From positions 1 to 5,717 of the forward strand of contig DXUR01000199.1 in NCBI GenBank assembly GCA_019417795.1: a stretch of 5,717 nucleotides of DNA, read 5' to 3'. How positions within the stretch are numbered: the stretch's first letter is position 1; every line of letters starts with the position of its first letter. This document shows positions 1 through 5,717 of the stretch, piece by piece. Source of the DNA: Clostridiales bacterium (GTDB taxonomy: Bacteria; Bacillota_A; Clostridia; Oscillospirales; Oscillospiraceae). The notes beneath the pieces are model-generated. The model searched no databases, was not told the DNA's origin, and saw only the letters and a program-made list of their open reading frames with translations. The translations under genes and the position numbers were made by a program.

Positions 1-1
1 C

Positions 2-541
2 ACGCTGGACCGTAACGGCGACGGCGTGATCCAGTATGTGATGCTGGAGGGAGAGCCGGGACATCAGGATGCCCTGCTCCGGACGGAATACTGTATCTCC
101 ACCCTGGCAAACGCAGGTGTCTCTGCGGAAAAGCTGGCCAGTGACGCAGCCAACTGGCAGCGGGGCCAGGCCAGCGTCAGTATGCGCCAATGGCTGCAGG
201 AGTTCGGAGAGAACATCGAGGTAGTCTTTGCCAATAATGACGACATGGCATTGGGAGCGATTGACGCCTGCGCGGAGGCCGGCCTGGACAAGCGCTCCAT
301 GCCCTTCATTGTAGGCGTAGACGCCACGCCGCCAGCCTTGGAGGCACTGCGGGAGGGAACGCTGAAGGGGACTGTCCGCAATGACGCTGTCGGATTAGCA
401 GAGAACATGATGGAGCTGGCCGTTTCCCTATCCGTGGATGGAGAACCTTCTCAGGATCTGGAATTGACGGATGAGCGGTATGTGTGGCTGCGATATGAGG
501 CGGTCACGGCGGAGAACTTAGGGGATCAGGCCGTTTCATAA
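2..541 (+). CDS. mglB: Galactose/glucose ABC transporter substrate-binding protein, MglB type (5' partial)
   Basis: Only the last 179 residues are present; the reading frame is open to the window edge, so the start, the signal/lipoprotein peptide and most of the N-terminal lobe lie upstream. The fragment opens with an EF-hand-like calcium loop, DRNGDGVIQ (residues 3-11 of the fragment), followed by EGEPGHQDA. Both are hallmarks of E. coli MglB. Aligned by eye, the MglB sugar contacts are all kept: H21, D23, R27, W52 (ring stacking), N79, D107 and N127 match H152, D154, R158, W183, N211, D236 and N256. E73 matches the calcium ligand E205. This supports binding of D-galactose or D-glucose at the outer face of the membrane and delivery to an MglA/MglC importer. 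It directly precedes galK, with 68 bases between. Alternatives are a stand-alone sugar sensor for a two-component system or a second orphan binding protein; a LacI-type regulator is unlikely given the calcium loop. Confidence 0.9.
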   Translation, partial: TLDRNGDGVIQYVMLEGEPGHQDALLRTEYCISTLANAGVSAEKLASDAANWQRGQASVSMRQWLQEFGENIEVVFANNDDMALGAIDACAEAGLDKRSMPFIVGVDATPPALEALREGTLKGTVRNDAVGLAENMMELAVSLSVDGEPSQDLELTDERYVWLRYEAVTAENLGDQAVS

Positions 542-594
542 GAACGGCGGACATAGAATAGAAGCCCGCAGAGGGTTGGATGTACGAAGAAAGC

Positions 595-601
595 AAGGAG
601 G
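595..601 (+). promoter_or_regulatory. Ribosome binding site of galK
   Basis: AAGGAGG lies 8 bases before the ATG at 610. It decides the start: an in-frame ATG at 580 would add ten residues (MYEESKEARG) and has only GAGGG at 571-575, 4 bases away, and the strong site itself would then lie inside the coding sequence. Confidence 0.85.
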
Positions 602-609
602 CGCGAGGT

Positions 610-1890
610 ATGACATATACAGGGCTGGAGACCTATGTGCAGCAGGCTGCATTTGATCAAACACTCACTCGGCTATATGGCGCGGAGGGGGCAGAAAAGG
701 CCCATTCCCGCTGCATGGAGGTCATGGAAGAGTTTTATAAGACCTTTGACCGTCCGGCGGAGGCGCTGTTCAGCGCACCCGGCCGTACAGAGATCGGAGG
801 AAACCACACCGATCATCAGAAGGGCTGCGTACTGGCCGCTTCTGTTGATCTGGATATTCTGGCGGCCGTGGCGCCTACGCAGAGCGGGATCATCCGGGTG
901 CTGTCTCAGGGATATCCCATGATCGAGGTGGATCTCCGCGAGCTTGACCCGAAGGAGGAAGAGATCAATACCTCAGCGGCGCTGATCCGGGGCGTAGCGT
1001 CCTGCATGAGCGCCATGGGCTGTGATCTGCGGGAGCGGGGACTGGATGTGTACATGACCTCCACCGTCCCCAAGGGCAGCGGTTTGAGTTCTTCCGCTGC
1101 CTATGAGGTGCTGATGGGGACCATGCTCAACGAGCTTTTCTGGGAGGGGCGCTGCACGGCGGTGGAGCTGGCCCAGATCGGCCAGTACGCGGAGAATGTG
1201 TTCTTCGGAAAGCCCTGTGGTCTGATGGATCAGATGGCCTCCTCCGTGGGCGGCGTGGTATCTATTGATTTCGAGAATACGGCCCACCCGGCGGTGGAGC
1301 AGCTGGATGTGGATCTCCATGCCTACGGCTACGCCCTGTGTATTCTGGATTCCGGCGCGGGCCACGAGGATCTGACCAATGAATACAGCGCCATCACCAA
1401 CGAGCTGCGGGCGGTCTGCCGCGTTTTTGACAAAGAGGTGCTGCGTGAGGTGCCGGAGGAAGCGTTCCTTGCGGAACTGCCCAAGGTCAGAGCAGCGGCA
1501 GGGGACCGGGCGGTAAACCGGGCGTTCCATGTCTACGCGGAAAACCGTCGGGCACTGGCGGAAAAAGAGGCGCTCCGTCAGGGGGATTTCGACAAGTTCC
1601 TTGCATTGGTGCGGGAGTCTGGTCGGTCCTCCGCCATGTATTTGCAGAATGTCATTCCCACCGGAAGCACGGCGGCTCAGGAGCTGATGGTGACCATCGC
1701 TTTGTGCGAGCGTATTCTGGAGGGACGGGGCGCTGTCCGTGTCCACGGCGGTGGCTTCGGTGGTACCGCCCAGGCCTTTGTGCCGCTGGATATGTTGGAC
1801 ACCTTCAAGAAAGCGACGGAGGCGGCGCTGGGTCAGGACTGCTGCCATGTGGTGATGATCCGGCCGGCGGGCGGCGTCAGATTGGGATAA
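610..1890 (+). CDS. galK: Galactokinase (GHMP kinase family), variant-motif clade
   Basis: Cytoplasmic ATP-dependent kinase making alpha-D-galactose-1-phosphate, the first committed Leloir step. With the start at 610 it has 426 residues, longer than E. coli GalK (about 382), mainly through about 30 extra N-terminal residues. Three GHMP motifs are in order. The galactokinase signature, APGRTEIGGNHTDHQ (56-70), replaces the usual GRVNLIGEHTDY form. The phosphate-binding loop is PKGSGLSSSAA (154-164). The C-terminal glycine motif is VHGGGFGGTAQAF (378-390), where GAGFGGC is usual. GLMDQ (204-208) supplies the expected catalytic aspartate, D207. Asn65 stands where classical enzymes have the sugar-contacting Glu, while H66 and D68 are kept. 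The operon position next to galT and galE supports galactose as substrate. Another GHMP sugar kinase (for example for a galactose derivative) is possible but less likely. The gene is intact. Confidence 0.92.
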   Translation: MTYTGLETYVQQAAFDQTLTRLYGAEGAEKAHSRCMEVMEEFYKTFDRPAEALFSAPGRTEIGGNHTDHQKGCVLAASVDLDILAAVAPTQSGIIRVLSQGYPMIEVDLRELDPKEEEINTSAALIRGVASCMSAMGCDLRERGLDVYMTSTVPKGSGLSSSAAYEVLMGTMLNELFWEGRCTAVELAQIGQYAENVFFGKPCGLMDQMASSVGGVVSIDFENTAHPAVEQLDVDLHAYGYALCILDSGAGHEDLTNEYSAITNELRAVCRVFDKEVLREVPEEAFLAELPKVRAAAGDRAVNRAFHVYAENRRALAEKEALRQGDFDKFLALVRESGRSSAMYLQNVIPTGSTAAQELMVTIALCERILEGRGAVRVHGGGFGGTAQAFVPLDMLDTFKKATEAALGQDCCHVVMIRPAGGVRLG

Positions 1891-1894
1891 GGAG
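1889..1894 (+). promoter_or_regulatory. Ribosome binding site of galT, overlapping the galK stop codon
   Basis: AAGGAG uses the last two bases of the galK TAA and sits 9 bases before the galT ATG at 1904. Ribosomes ending galK therefore uncover or occupy the galT site, suggesting coupled translation. An ATG at 1900 is in another frame and is not the start. Confidence 0.8.
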
Positions 1895-1903
1895 AACAGA
1901 TGC

Positions 1904-3388
1904 ATGAGTTACCAAGCCATCAAGGATCTGGTGGGCTACGCCCTCCGCACGGGACTGATCGAGGAATATGACCGCCCCTGGGCGGTGAACGAGCTGCTGA
2001 AGGCTATGGGGATGGATGCATGGGAGGAGCCGGCGGAAACGCATGAGCGCCCCTTAGAGGACATCCTGAAGGAGCTGCTGGATGACGCGGCGGCCCGGGG
2101 ACGGATCGAGGATGATACCACGAACCGGGATCTCTTTGACACGGAGCTGATGGGGCGGCTGACGCCCCGGCCCTCTCAGGTCATCAGCGAGTTCCGGCGG
2201 CGGTATCAAGCTGACCCGAAGGACGCCACGGACTGGTTTTACCGCTTCAGTCAGGACACGGACTACATCCGGCGCTACCGCATCGCAAGGGATGTGAAGT
2301 GGAAGGCGGCCACCCCCTACGGGGAGATGGACATCACCATCAACCTCTCCAAGCCGGAGAAGGACCCCAAGGCCATCGCGGCGGCGAAGGCGGCCCCTCA
2401 GACCAGCTATCCCAAGTGCCAGCTTTGCCGGGAGAACGAGGGCTACGCGGGACGGCTCAACCATCCCGCCCGGCAGAACCACCGGATCATCCCCATTACC
2501 ATCAATCAGGAGGACTGGTTCCTCCAGTACAGCCCCTACGTCTACTATAACGAGCACTGCATCGTTCTGAACGGGCATCATACCCCTATGAAGATCGACA
2601 AAGCTACCTTCCGCAAGCTGCTGGACTTCGTTAAGCAGTTCCCCCACTACTTTGTGGGCAGCAACGCAGATCTTCCCATCGTGGGCGGCTCCATTCTGAG
2701 CCATGACCATTTCCAGGGCGGCTGCTACACCTTTGCCATGGAGAAGGCCCCCATTGAGCGGCCCATCGCCTTCCGGGGCTTTGAGGATGTGGAGGCGGGC
2801 ATCGTCAAGTGGCCTATGTCCGTGATCCGGCTCCGCTGCGGAGACGATCAGCGTCTTGTGGAGCTAGCAGACCGCATCCTCACCGCATGGCGGAGATATA
2901 CGGACGAGGCGGCCTTTGTGTTCGCGGAGACCGACGGTGAGCCCCACAACACCATCACCCCCATCGCCCGGATGCGGGACGGGAAGTTTGAACTGGATCT
3001 GGTGCTGCGGAACAACATCACCACGGCGGAATACCCGCTGGGCGTGTACCACCCCCATCAGGAGCTGCACCACATCAAGAAGGAGAACATCGGCCTCATC
3101 GAGGTCATGGGCCTTGCAGTGCTTCCCGCCCGGCTGAAAGCCGAGTTGAACGGCGTGGCCCGGGCACTGGCCCGTGGCGAGGACCTGCGGGCCGATGAGA
3201 CGCTGGCAAAGCACGCGGACTGGACCGAGGAGCTGAAAGCCCGCTATACGTTTACCGAGGAAAACGCGGAGGAGATCCTGCGGCGGGAAGTCGGCGTGGT
3301 GTTCGCCACGGTTTTGGAGCACGCCGGCGTTTACAAGTGTACACCGGAGGGCAGGGAAGCCTTCTTAAGATTTGTTCAGAGCGTGTAA
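1904..3388 (+). CDS. galT: UDP-glucose--hexose-1-phosphate uridylyltransferase, class II
   Basis: Cytoplasmic enzyme that swaps uridylyl groups between UDP-glucose and galactose-1-phosphate, giving UDP-galactose and glucose-1-phosphate. At 494 residues it matches the long class II GalT family of Firmicutes (about 490-500) and not the roughly 350-residue class I enzymes. The catalytic motif is SHDHFQGG (266-273), replacing class I HPHGQ; His269 is the expected uridylylated nucleophile by analogy to E. coli His166. Other family-like stretches are YPKCQLCRENEGYAGRLNHP (169-188), with a CxxC pair at 172/175 that could bind metal, and the C-terminal HPHQELHHIKKENIGLIEVM (383-402). The N-terminal third is charged and helical-looking, as in the class. 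It starts 13 bases after galK. No frame damage or missing catalytic residue is seen. Confidence 0.95.
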   Translation: MSYQAIKDLVGYALRTGLIEEYDRPWAVNELLKAMGMDAWEEPAETHERPLEDILKELLDDAAARGRIEDDTTNRDLFDTELMGRLTPRPSQVISEFRRRYQADPKDATDWFYRFSQDTDYIRRYRIARDVKWKAATPYGEMDITINLSKPEKDPKAIAAAKAAPQTSYPKCQLCRENEGYAGRLNHPARQNHRIIPITINQEDWFLQYSPYVYYNEHCIVLNGHHTPMKIDKATFRKLLDFVKQFPHYFVGSNADLPIVGGSILSHDHFQGGCYTFAMEKAPIERPIAFRGFEDVEAGIVKWPMSVIRLRCGDDQRLVELADRILTAWRRYTDEAAFVFAETDGEPHNTITPIARMRDGKFELDLVLRNNITTAEYPLGVYHPHQELHHIKKENIGLIEVMGLAVLPARLKAELNGVARALARGEDLRADETLAKHADWTEELKARYTFTEENAEEILRREVGVVFATVLEHAGVYKCTPEGREAFLRFVQSV

Positions 3389-3411
3389 GCTGGATATAGA
3401 CGTGAAAAAAT

Positions 3412-3418
3412 AAGGAGG
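3412..3418 (+). promoter_or_regulatory. Ribosome binding site of galE
   Basis: AAGGAGG is 8 bases before the ATG at 3427. The in-frame GTG at 3421 is only 2 bases from this site, too close to be used, so the protein begins MKTILVAGG. The 38-base galT-galE gap is locally A-rich but holds no convincing promoter or terminator. Confidence 0.85.
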
Positions 3419-3426
3419 ACGTGTAT

Positions 3427-4416
3427 ATGAAAACCATTCTGGTGGCCGGCGGAGCCGGCTATATCGGCAGCCACATGGTAGCGCTGCTGGTCAAGCGGGG
3501 CTACGAAGTTGTGGTGGCGGACAATCTGCGCACCGGACACTGGCAGGCCGTCAAGGGCGCGCGGAAGATGTATGTAGGCGATCTGCGGGACGGCGCGTTC
3601 CTGCATCAGATCTTCACGGAAAACAAAATCGACGGCGTCATCAACTTCGCGGCATTTTCGCTGGTGGGCGAGAGCGTGACCAACCCGCTGAAGTACTACG
3701 GCAACAACGTGGAGGGCGCGGTGTCCCTGCTGTCGGCCATGCAGGCTCACGGCGTGGACAAGATCGTATTTTCTTCCACGGCGGCGGCCTACGGCGAGCC
3801 GGAGAAGCAGCCCATTGAGGAAGGGGACCGCACGGAACCCACCAATCCCTACGGCGCGACGAAACTGGCCATTGAAAATATGCTGAAGTGGTGCGACTGC
3901 GCCTACAACATCCGCTATGTGGCGCTGCGCTACTTCAACGCCGCTGGCTCCGACACGGAGGCAGGCATCGGCGAGGATCACAACCCCGAATCCCACCTGA
4001 TCCCGCTGGTGATGAAAACAGCCTTGGGTCAGCGGGATCACATCGGCATCTTCGGCGAGGACTACCCCACGCCGGACGGCACCTGCGTGCGGGACTACAT
4101 CCATGTGAAGGACTTGGCGGAGGCTCATCTGCTGGCACTGGAATATCTGGAGCGGGGCGGCAGCAGTGACGTGTTCAATCTGGGCAACGGCGCAGGTTAT
4201 TCCGTGCGGGAGATCATCGAAACGGCCCGCCGGATCACCGGCAAGGAGATCAAGGCCGTTGTGGAGCCCCGCCGGGGCGGTGACCCATCTGTTCTGATCG
4301 CCTCCAACAAGAAGGCCGCCGAGGTCCTTGGCTGGAAGCCTGTTCTGGGTCTGGATCAGATCATTTCCGACGCGTGGGCGTGGCACAGCGGCCATCCCAA
4401 CGGCTATGAGGGATAA
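3427..4416 (+). CDS. galE: UDP-glucose 4-epimerase
   Basis: NAD-dependent extended short-chain dehydrogenase that interconverts UDP-galactose and UDP-glucose, closing the Leloir cycle and supplying UDP-galactose for glycan synthesis. The 329-residue protein has the usual family length (about 330-340). The NAD-binding loop is GGAGYIGS (8-15), with an acidic residue at the end of beta-2 in VVVADN (28-33). FSSTAAAYG (115-123) carries the catalytic hydroxyl residue, here T118 where E. coli has Ser124. PYGATK (141-146) gives the catalytic Tyr142 and Lys146. RYFNAAGSD (168-176) and GTCVRDYIHVKDLAEAH (218-234) are typical of GalE. In GDPSVLIAS (285-293), L290 appears to occupy the gate position that is Tyr299 in E. 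coli and Cys in human GALE. A role limited to UDP-glucose/galactose is therefore likely but not proven; some N-acetylhexosamine activity is possible. Confidence 0.96.
   Translation: MKTILVAGGAGYIGSHMVALLVKRGYEVVVADNLRTGHWQAVKGARKMYVGDLRDGAFLHQIFTENKIDGVINFAAFSLVGESVTNPLKYYGNNVEGAVSLLSAMQAHGVDKIVFSSTAAAYGEPEKQPIEEGDRTEPTNPYGATKLAIENMLKWCDCAYNIRYVALRYFNAAGSDTEAGIGEDHNPESHLIPLVMKTALGQRDHIGIFGEDYPTPDGTCVRDYIHVKDLAEAHLLALEYLERGGSSDVFNLGNGAGYSVREIIETARRITGKEIKAVVEPRRGGDPSVLIASNKKAAEVLGWKPVLGLDQIISDAWAWHSGHPNGYEG
4408..4412 (+). promoter_or_regulatory. Ribosome binding site of galM, inside the end of galE
   Basis: GAGGG within the last codons of galE lies 7 bases before the galM ATG at 4420. Only three bases separate the galE stop from galM, so translation is probably coupled. 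Confidence 0.65.
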
Positions 4417-4419
4417 GAG

Positions 4420-5436
4420 ATGTATCGACTGAAGCCGTTTGGCATGCTGAATGGCAGAGAGGTGCCCGTCATTGAGTTGTTCAGTGACAAATGTGCCGTG
4501 GAACTGCTGCCCTACGGCGCGGCTGTCCGGGCTATCCGCGTGCCGGACCGAACCGGCAAACTGACGGACATCTGCCTTGGATATGACGAACTGGAAAGCT
4601 ACCGGACGCTGGATGCCTGCTTCGGTGGGACCATCGGCCGCTGCGCCAACCGCATCGGCGGGGCACGGTTCACCATCGACGGCAGAGGGTACCGTGTTAC
4701 GGCCAACGAGGGGGAGAACTGTCTTCACGGCGGAAACGAGGGCTTCCACAAGAAACTGTGGGAATTTACCTGCGAGGAAAACGCGGTCACCTTCTCCTAC
4801 ACCTCTCCCGACGGTGAGGAGGGTTTTCCCGGCGCTGTCCGGGTGGAGGTCACCTATCGCCTGATCGACAATCAGTTCACCATCGCCTACAAGGCGGCGG
4901 CGGAGCAGAGCACGGTGGTGAATCTCACCAACCATACCTACTTCAATTTGGGCGGCCACAGCAGCGGCACGGTGGAAGACCATGTGCTGACCCTGCGGGC
5001 CAGCCGGTATACGCCCATGGACAGCGGAAATATCCCTGTGGGGACGGTGGCCCCGGTGGAGGGAACGCCGCTGGATCTCCGGACACCTGCGGCATTTGGG
5101 AGCCGTCTCCACGATAAAGCCTTTAACGGCGGGCGGGGATACGACCACAACTATGCGCTGGATGGCGGAGAAGGCCCGGTGGCGGAGCTGTGGTGCCCCG
5201 CCACCGGCATCGGTCTGGAAATGACCACCTCGATGGAGGGAATGCAGCTCTACACGGCGGGTTGGCTGACGGAGCGCAAGGGAAAGGACGGTGCGGTCTA
5301 CGGTCAGGCCCACGGTGTCTGTCTGGAGACGCAGCATTTTCCCAACGCGGTGAACTGCCCAGCGTTCCCGTCGCCGATCCTGCGCAAGGGAGAGACGCTG
5401 CAACAGTGGACGGCTTTCCGCTTCTTTGCACGATAA
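4420..5436 (+). CDS. galM: Aldose 1-epimerase (galactose mutarotase)
   Basis: Interconverts beta- and alpha-D-galactose, providing the alpha anomer that galactokinase needs. The 338 residues match the GalM family (about 340). By alignment to the Lactococcus enzyme the active-site residues are all present: His103 in CLHGGNEGFH (101-110), His172 in NLTNHTYFNLGG (168-179), Asp242 in GYDHNY (240-245) and the catalytic base Glu303 in CLETQHFPNA (301-310). The substrate-contact arginine region is GRCANRIGGARF (73-84). No signal peptide is visible, so it is cytoplasmic. It is the last gene of the cluster and starts three bases after galE. The reading frame is intact and the C-terminus, FRFFAR, is the normal end of the beta-sandwich. 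Confidence 0.95.
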   Translation: MYRLKPFGMLNGREVPVIELFSDKCAVELLPYGAAVRAIRVPDRTGKLTDICLGYDELESYRTLDACFGGTIGRCANRIGGARFTIDGRGYRVTANEGENCLHGGNEGFHKKLWEFTCEENAVTFSYTSPDGEEGFPGAVRVEVTYRLIDNQFTIAYKAAAEQSTVVNLTNHTYFNLGGHSSGTVEDHVLTLRASRYTPMDSGNIPVGTVAPVEGTPLDLRTPAAFGSRLHDKAFNGGRGYDHNYALDGGEGPVAELWCPATGIGLEMTTSMEGMQLYTAGWLTERKGKDGAVYGQAHGVCLETQHFPNAVNCPAFPSPILRKGETLQQWTAFRFFAR

Positions 5437-5454
5437 AAAAATGACATGGCGAAA

Positions 5455-5483
5455 GAGGACAGTGCTTAAAAAGCACTGTCCTC
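5455..5483 (+). terminator. Perfect 13-bp hairpin after galM, probable transcription end or mRNA 3' stem
   Basis: GAGGACAGTGCTT, a 3-base AAA loop, then AAGCACTGTCCTC: all 13 pairs match. It begins 18 bases after the galM stop, where a terminator is expected. The usual T-run directly after the stem is missing; the next bases are AGCGTGTCGAAAAAG, and the first T-cluster (TTTT, 5501-5504) is 17 bases further on. On the other strand there is also no immediate T-run. It may be a weak or damaged terminator, a 3' stabilising stem, or part of the adjacent repeat-like segment. Confidence 0.55.
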
Positions 5484-5541
5484 AGCGTGTCGAAAAAGCC
5501 TTTTCTCCCCCGCGCGGGGCAGGAATACACCGTCGGCCCAG

Positions 5542-5574
5542 CCGGTTTCCGTGCGCTTTGCGCCCGGAAATCGG
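5542..5574. other. Stem-loop 1 of the downstream segment
   Basis: CCGGTTTCCG pairs with CGGAAATCGG (one G-T pair when read as RNA). Then comes one T/C mismatch, then GCGC pairs with GCGC around a TTT loop at 5557-5559. That makes 14 pairs in a 33-base span, too regular to ignore in non-coding DNA. Confidence 0.55.
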
Positions 5575-5584
5575 GGCCTTCCTC

Positions 5585-5630
5585 GAAACGGGCTCGCTTT
5601 CTCCGCCGCTGGCGGCGCATCGCCCGTTTC
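5585..5630. other. Stem-loop 2 of the downstream segment (nested palindromes)
   Basis: An outer perfect 9-bp stem, GAAACGGGC (5585-5593) with GCCCGTTTC (5622-5630), encloses an inner palindrome, CGCCGC (5604-5609) TG GCGGCG (5612-5617). The inner hairpin cannot close on a 2-base loop, so its top pairs would open. Nested symmetric arms fit a folded RNA or a REP-like unit. Confidence 0.55.
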
Positions 5631-5717
5631 CCCTTCTTGGGTTTCCCGCGCACACCCTTCCTTACCGTTACGGAGGATTTACCACTTTATCGACAGTTTC
5701 AGACCGAAAATATACAC

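Larger units (their letters stand above)
5488..5695. repeat. Palindrome-rich intergenic segment bracketed by imperfect inverted repeats
   Basis: No gene is supported after galM. TGTCGAAAAAG (5488-5498) and CTTTATCGACA (5685-5695) are inverted repeats matching at 10 of 11 positions; widening to 5481-5498 and 5685-5702 gives 13 of 18. Between them lie a 12-base perfect palindrome, CCCCGCGCGGGG (5508-5519), and two long stem-loops (5542-5574 and 5585-5630). This layout resembles a REP/MITE-like intergenic repeat or a structured RNA. Whether it is multicopy cannot be seen from one copy, and I do not see a flanking target duplication. Confidence 0.45.

Noticed and set aside
554..559. TAGAAT as a possible -10 box before galK
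   Set aside because: No credible -35 box at 16-18 bases upstream; one weak hexamer is not enough to call a promoter.
580..609. An upstream ATG for galK, ten codons earlier
   Set aside because: Its GAGGG site is only 4 bases away, while AAGGAGG is ideally spaced for the ATG at 610.
973..1905. A 310-codon open frame on the - strand across galK
   Set aside because: Same codon-register shadow effect opposite galK; low-complexity composition with many His, Gln and Arg and no motif.
2054..2710. A 218-codon - strand frame within galT
   Set aside because: Lies wholly opposite an intact, motif-bearing galT and shows no family features.
3376..5403. A 675-codon open frame on the - strand across galE and galM
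   Set aside because: It is in exact codon register with both genes, so its stops would need TTA, CTA or TCA codons in them, which GC-rich genes avoid. Its translation is rich in R, H, G and V with no recognisable domain, while galE and galM are clearly real.
5492..5505. GAAAA-AGCC-TTTTC as a small second terminator
   Set aside because: Only a 5-bp, mostly A-T stem; the Ts are in the stem itself and it would be too weak alone.
5123..5653. A 176-codon - strand frame starting in the downstream segment and running into galM
   Set aside because: It begins at a GTG, has a very basic start (MRGKPKKGKRAMRRQ), and reads through the hairpins and then antisense to galM. It looks like translation of a structured non-coding repeat, not a protein.
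5437..5717. CRISPR array, tRNA or riboswitch in the downstream region
   Set aside because: No regularly spaced direct repeats, no tRNA cloverleaf with the T-loop signature, and no aptamer core that I recognise; the symmetry is inverted, not direct.

Overview
The window carries the 3' part of a galactose uptake and utilisation locus, all on the + strand. In order it holds the C-terminal part of an MglB-type galactose/glucose-binding protein, then galK, galT (class II), galE and galM. It ends in about 280 bases of non-coding, strongly palindromic DNA. High G+C coding sequence, strong AGGAGG-type ribosome binding sites, a Firmicutes-type class II GalT and a clostridial-looking variant galactokinase suggest a fairly GC-rich gut Clostridia member. 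Something near Oscillospiraceae (the Flavonifractor / Intestinimonas / Lawsonibacter range) would fit. That placement is inference, because no rRNA or marker gene is present.

Layout: 2-541 binding-protein fragment (5' end outside the window); 68-base gap; galK 610-1890; 13-base gap; galT 1904-3388; 38-base gap; galE 3427-4416; 3-base gap; galM 4420-5436. A perfect 13-bp hairpin follows at 5455-5483. A roughly 208-base palindrome-rich segment (5488-5695) comes next, bracketed by imperfect inverted repeats. No internal promoter or terminator is convincing between 541 and 5436, so the genes are probably one transcript. The galT and galM ribosome binding sites overlap the end of the preceding gene, which suggests translational coupling.

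Function: the binding protein would capture beta-D-galactose or glucose outside the membrane. GalM converts beta- to alpha-galactose, GalK phosphorylates it, GalT exchanges it with UDP-glucose to give glucose-1-phosphate and UDP-galactose, and GalE regenerates UDP-glucose. The full Leloir pathway is present and every enzyme appears intact. The transporter ATPase and permease (mglA, mglC) and any regulator are not in the window.

This is mostly an ordinary metabolic operon, and I do not see an undescribed system in the coding part. The least explained sequence is the structured segment downstream of galM, which looks like an intergenic repeat or small non-autonomous element. The variant galactokinase signature motifs are the second point of interest.
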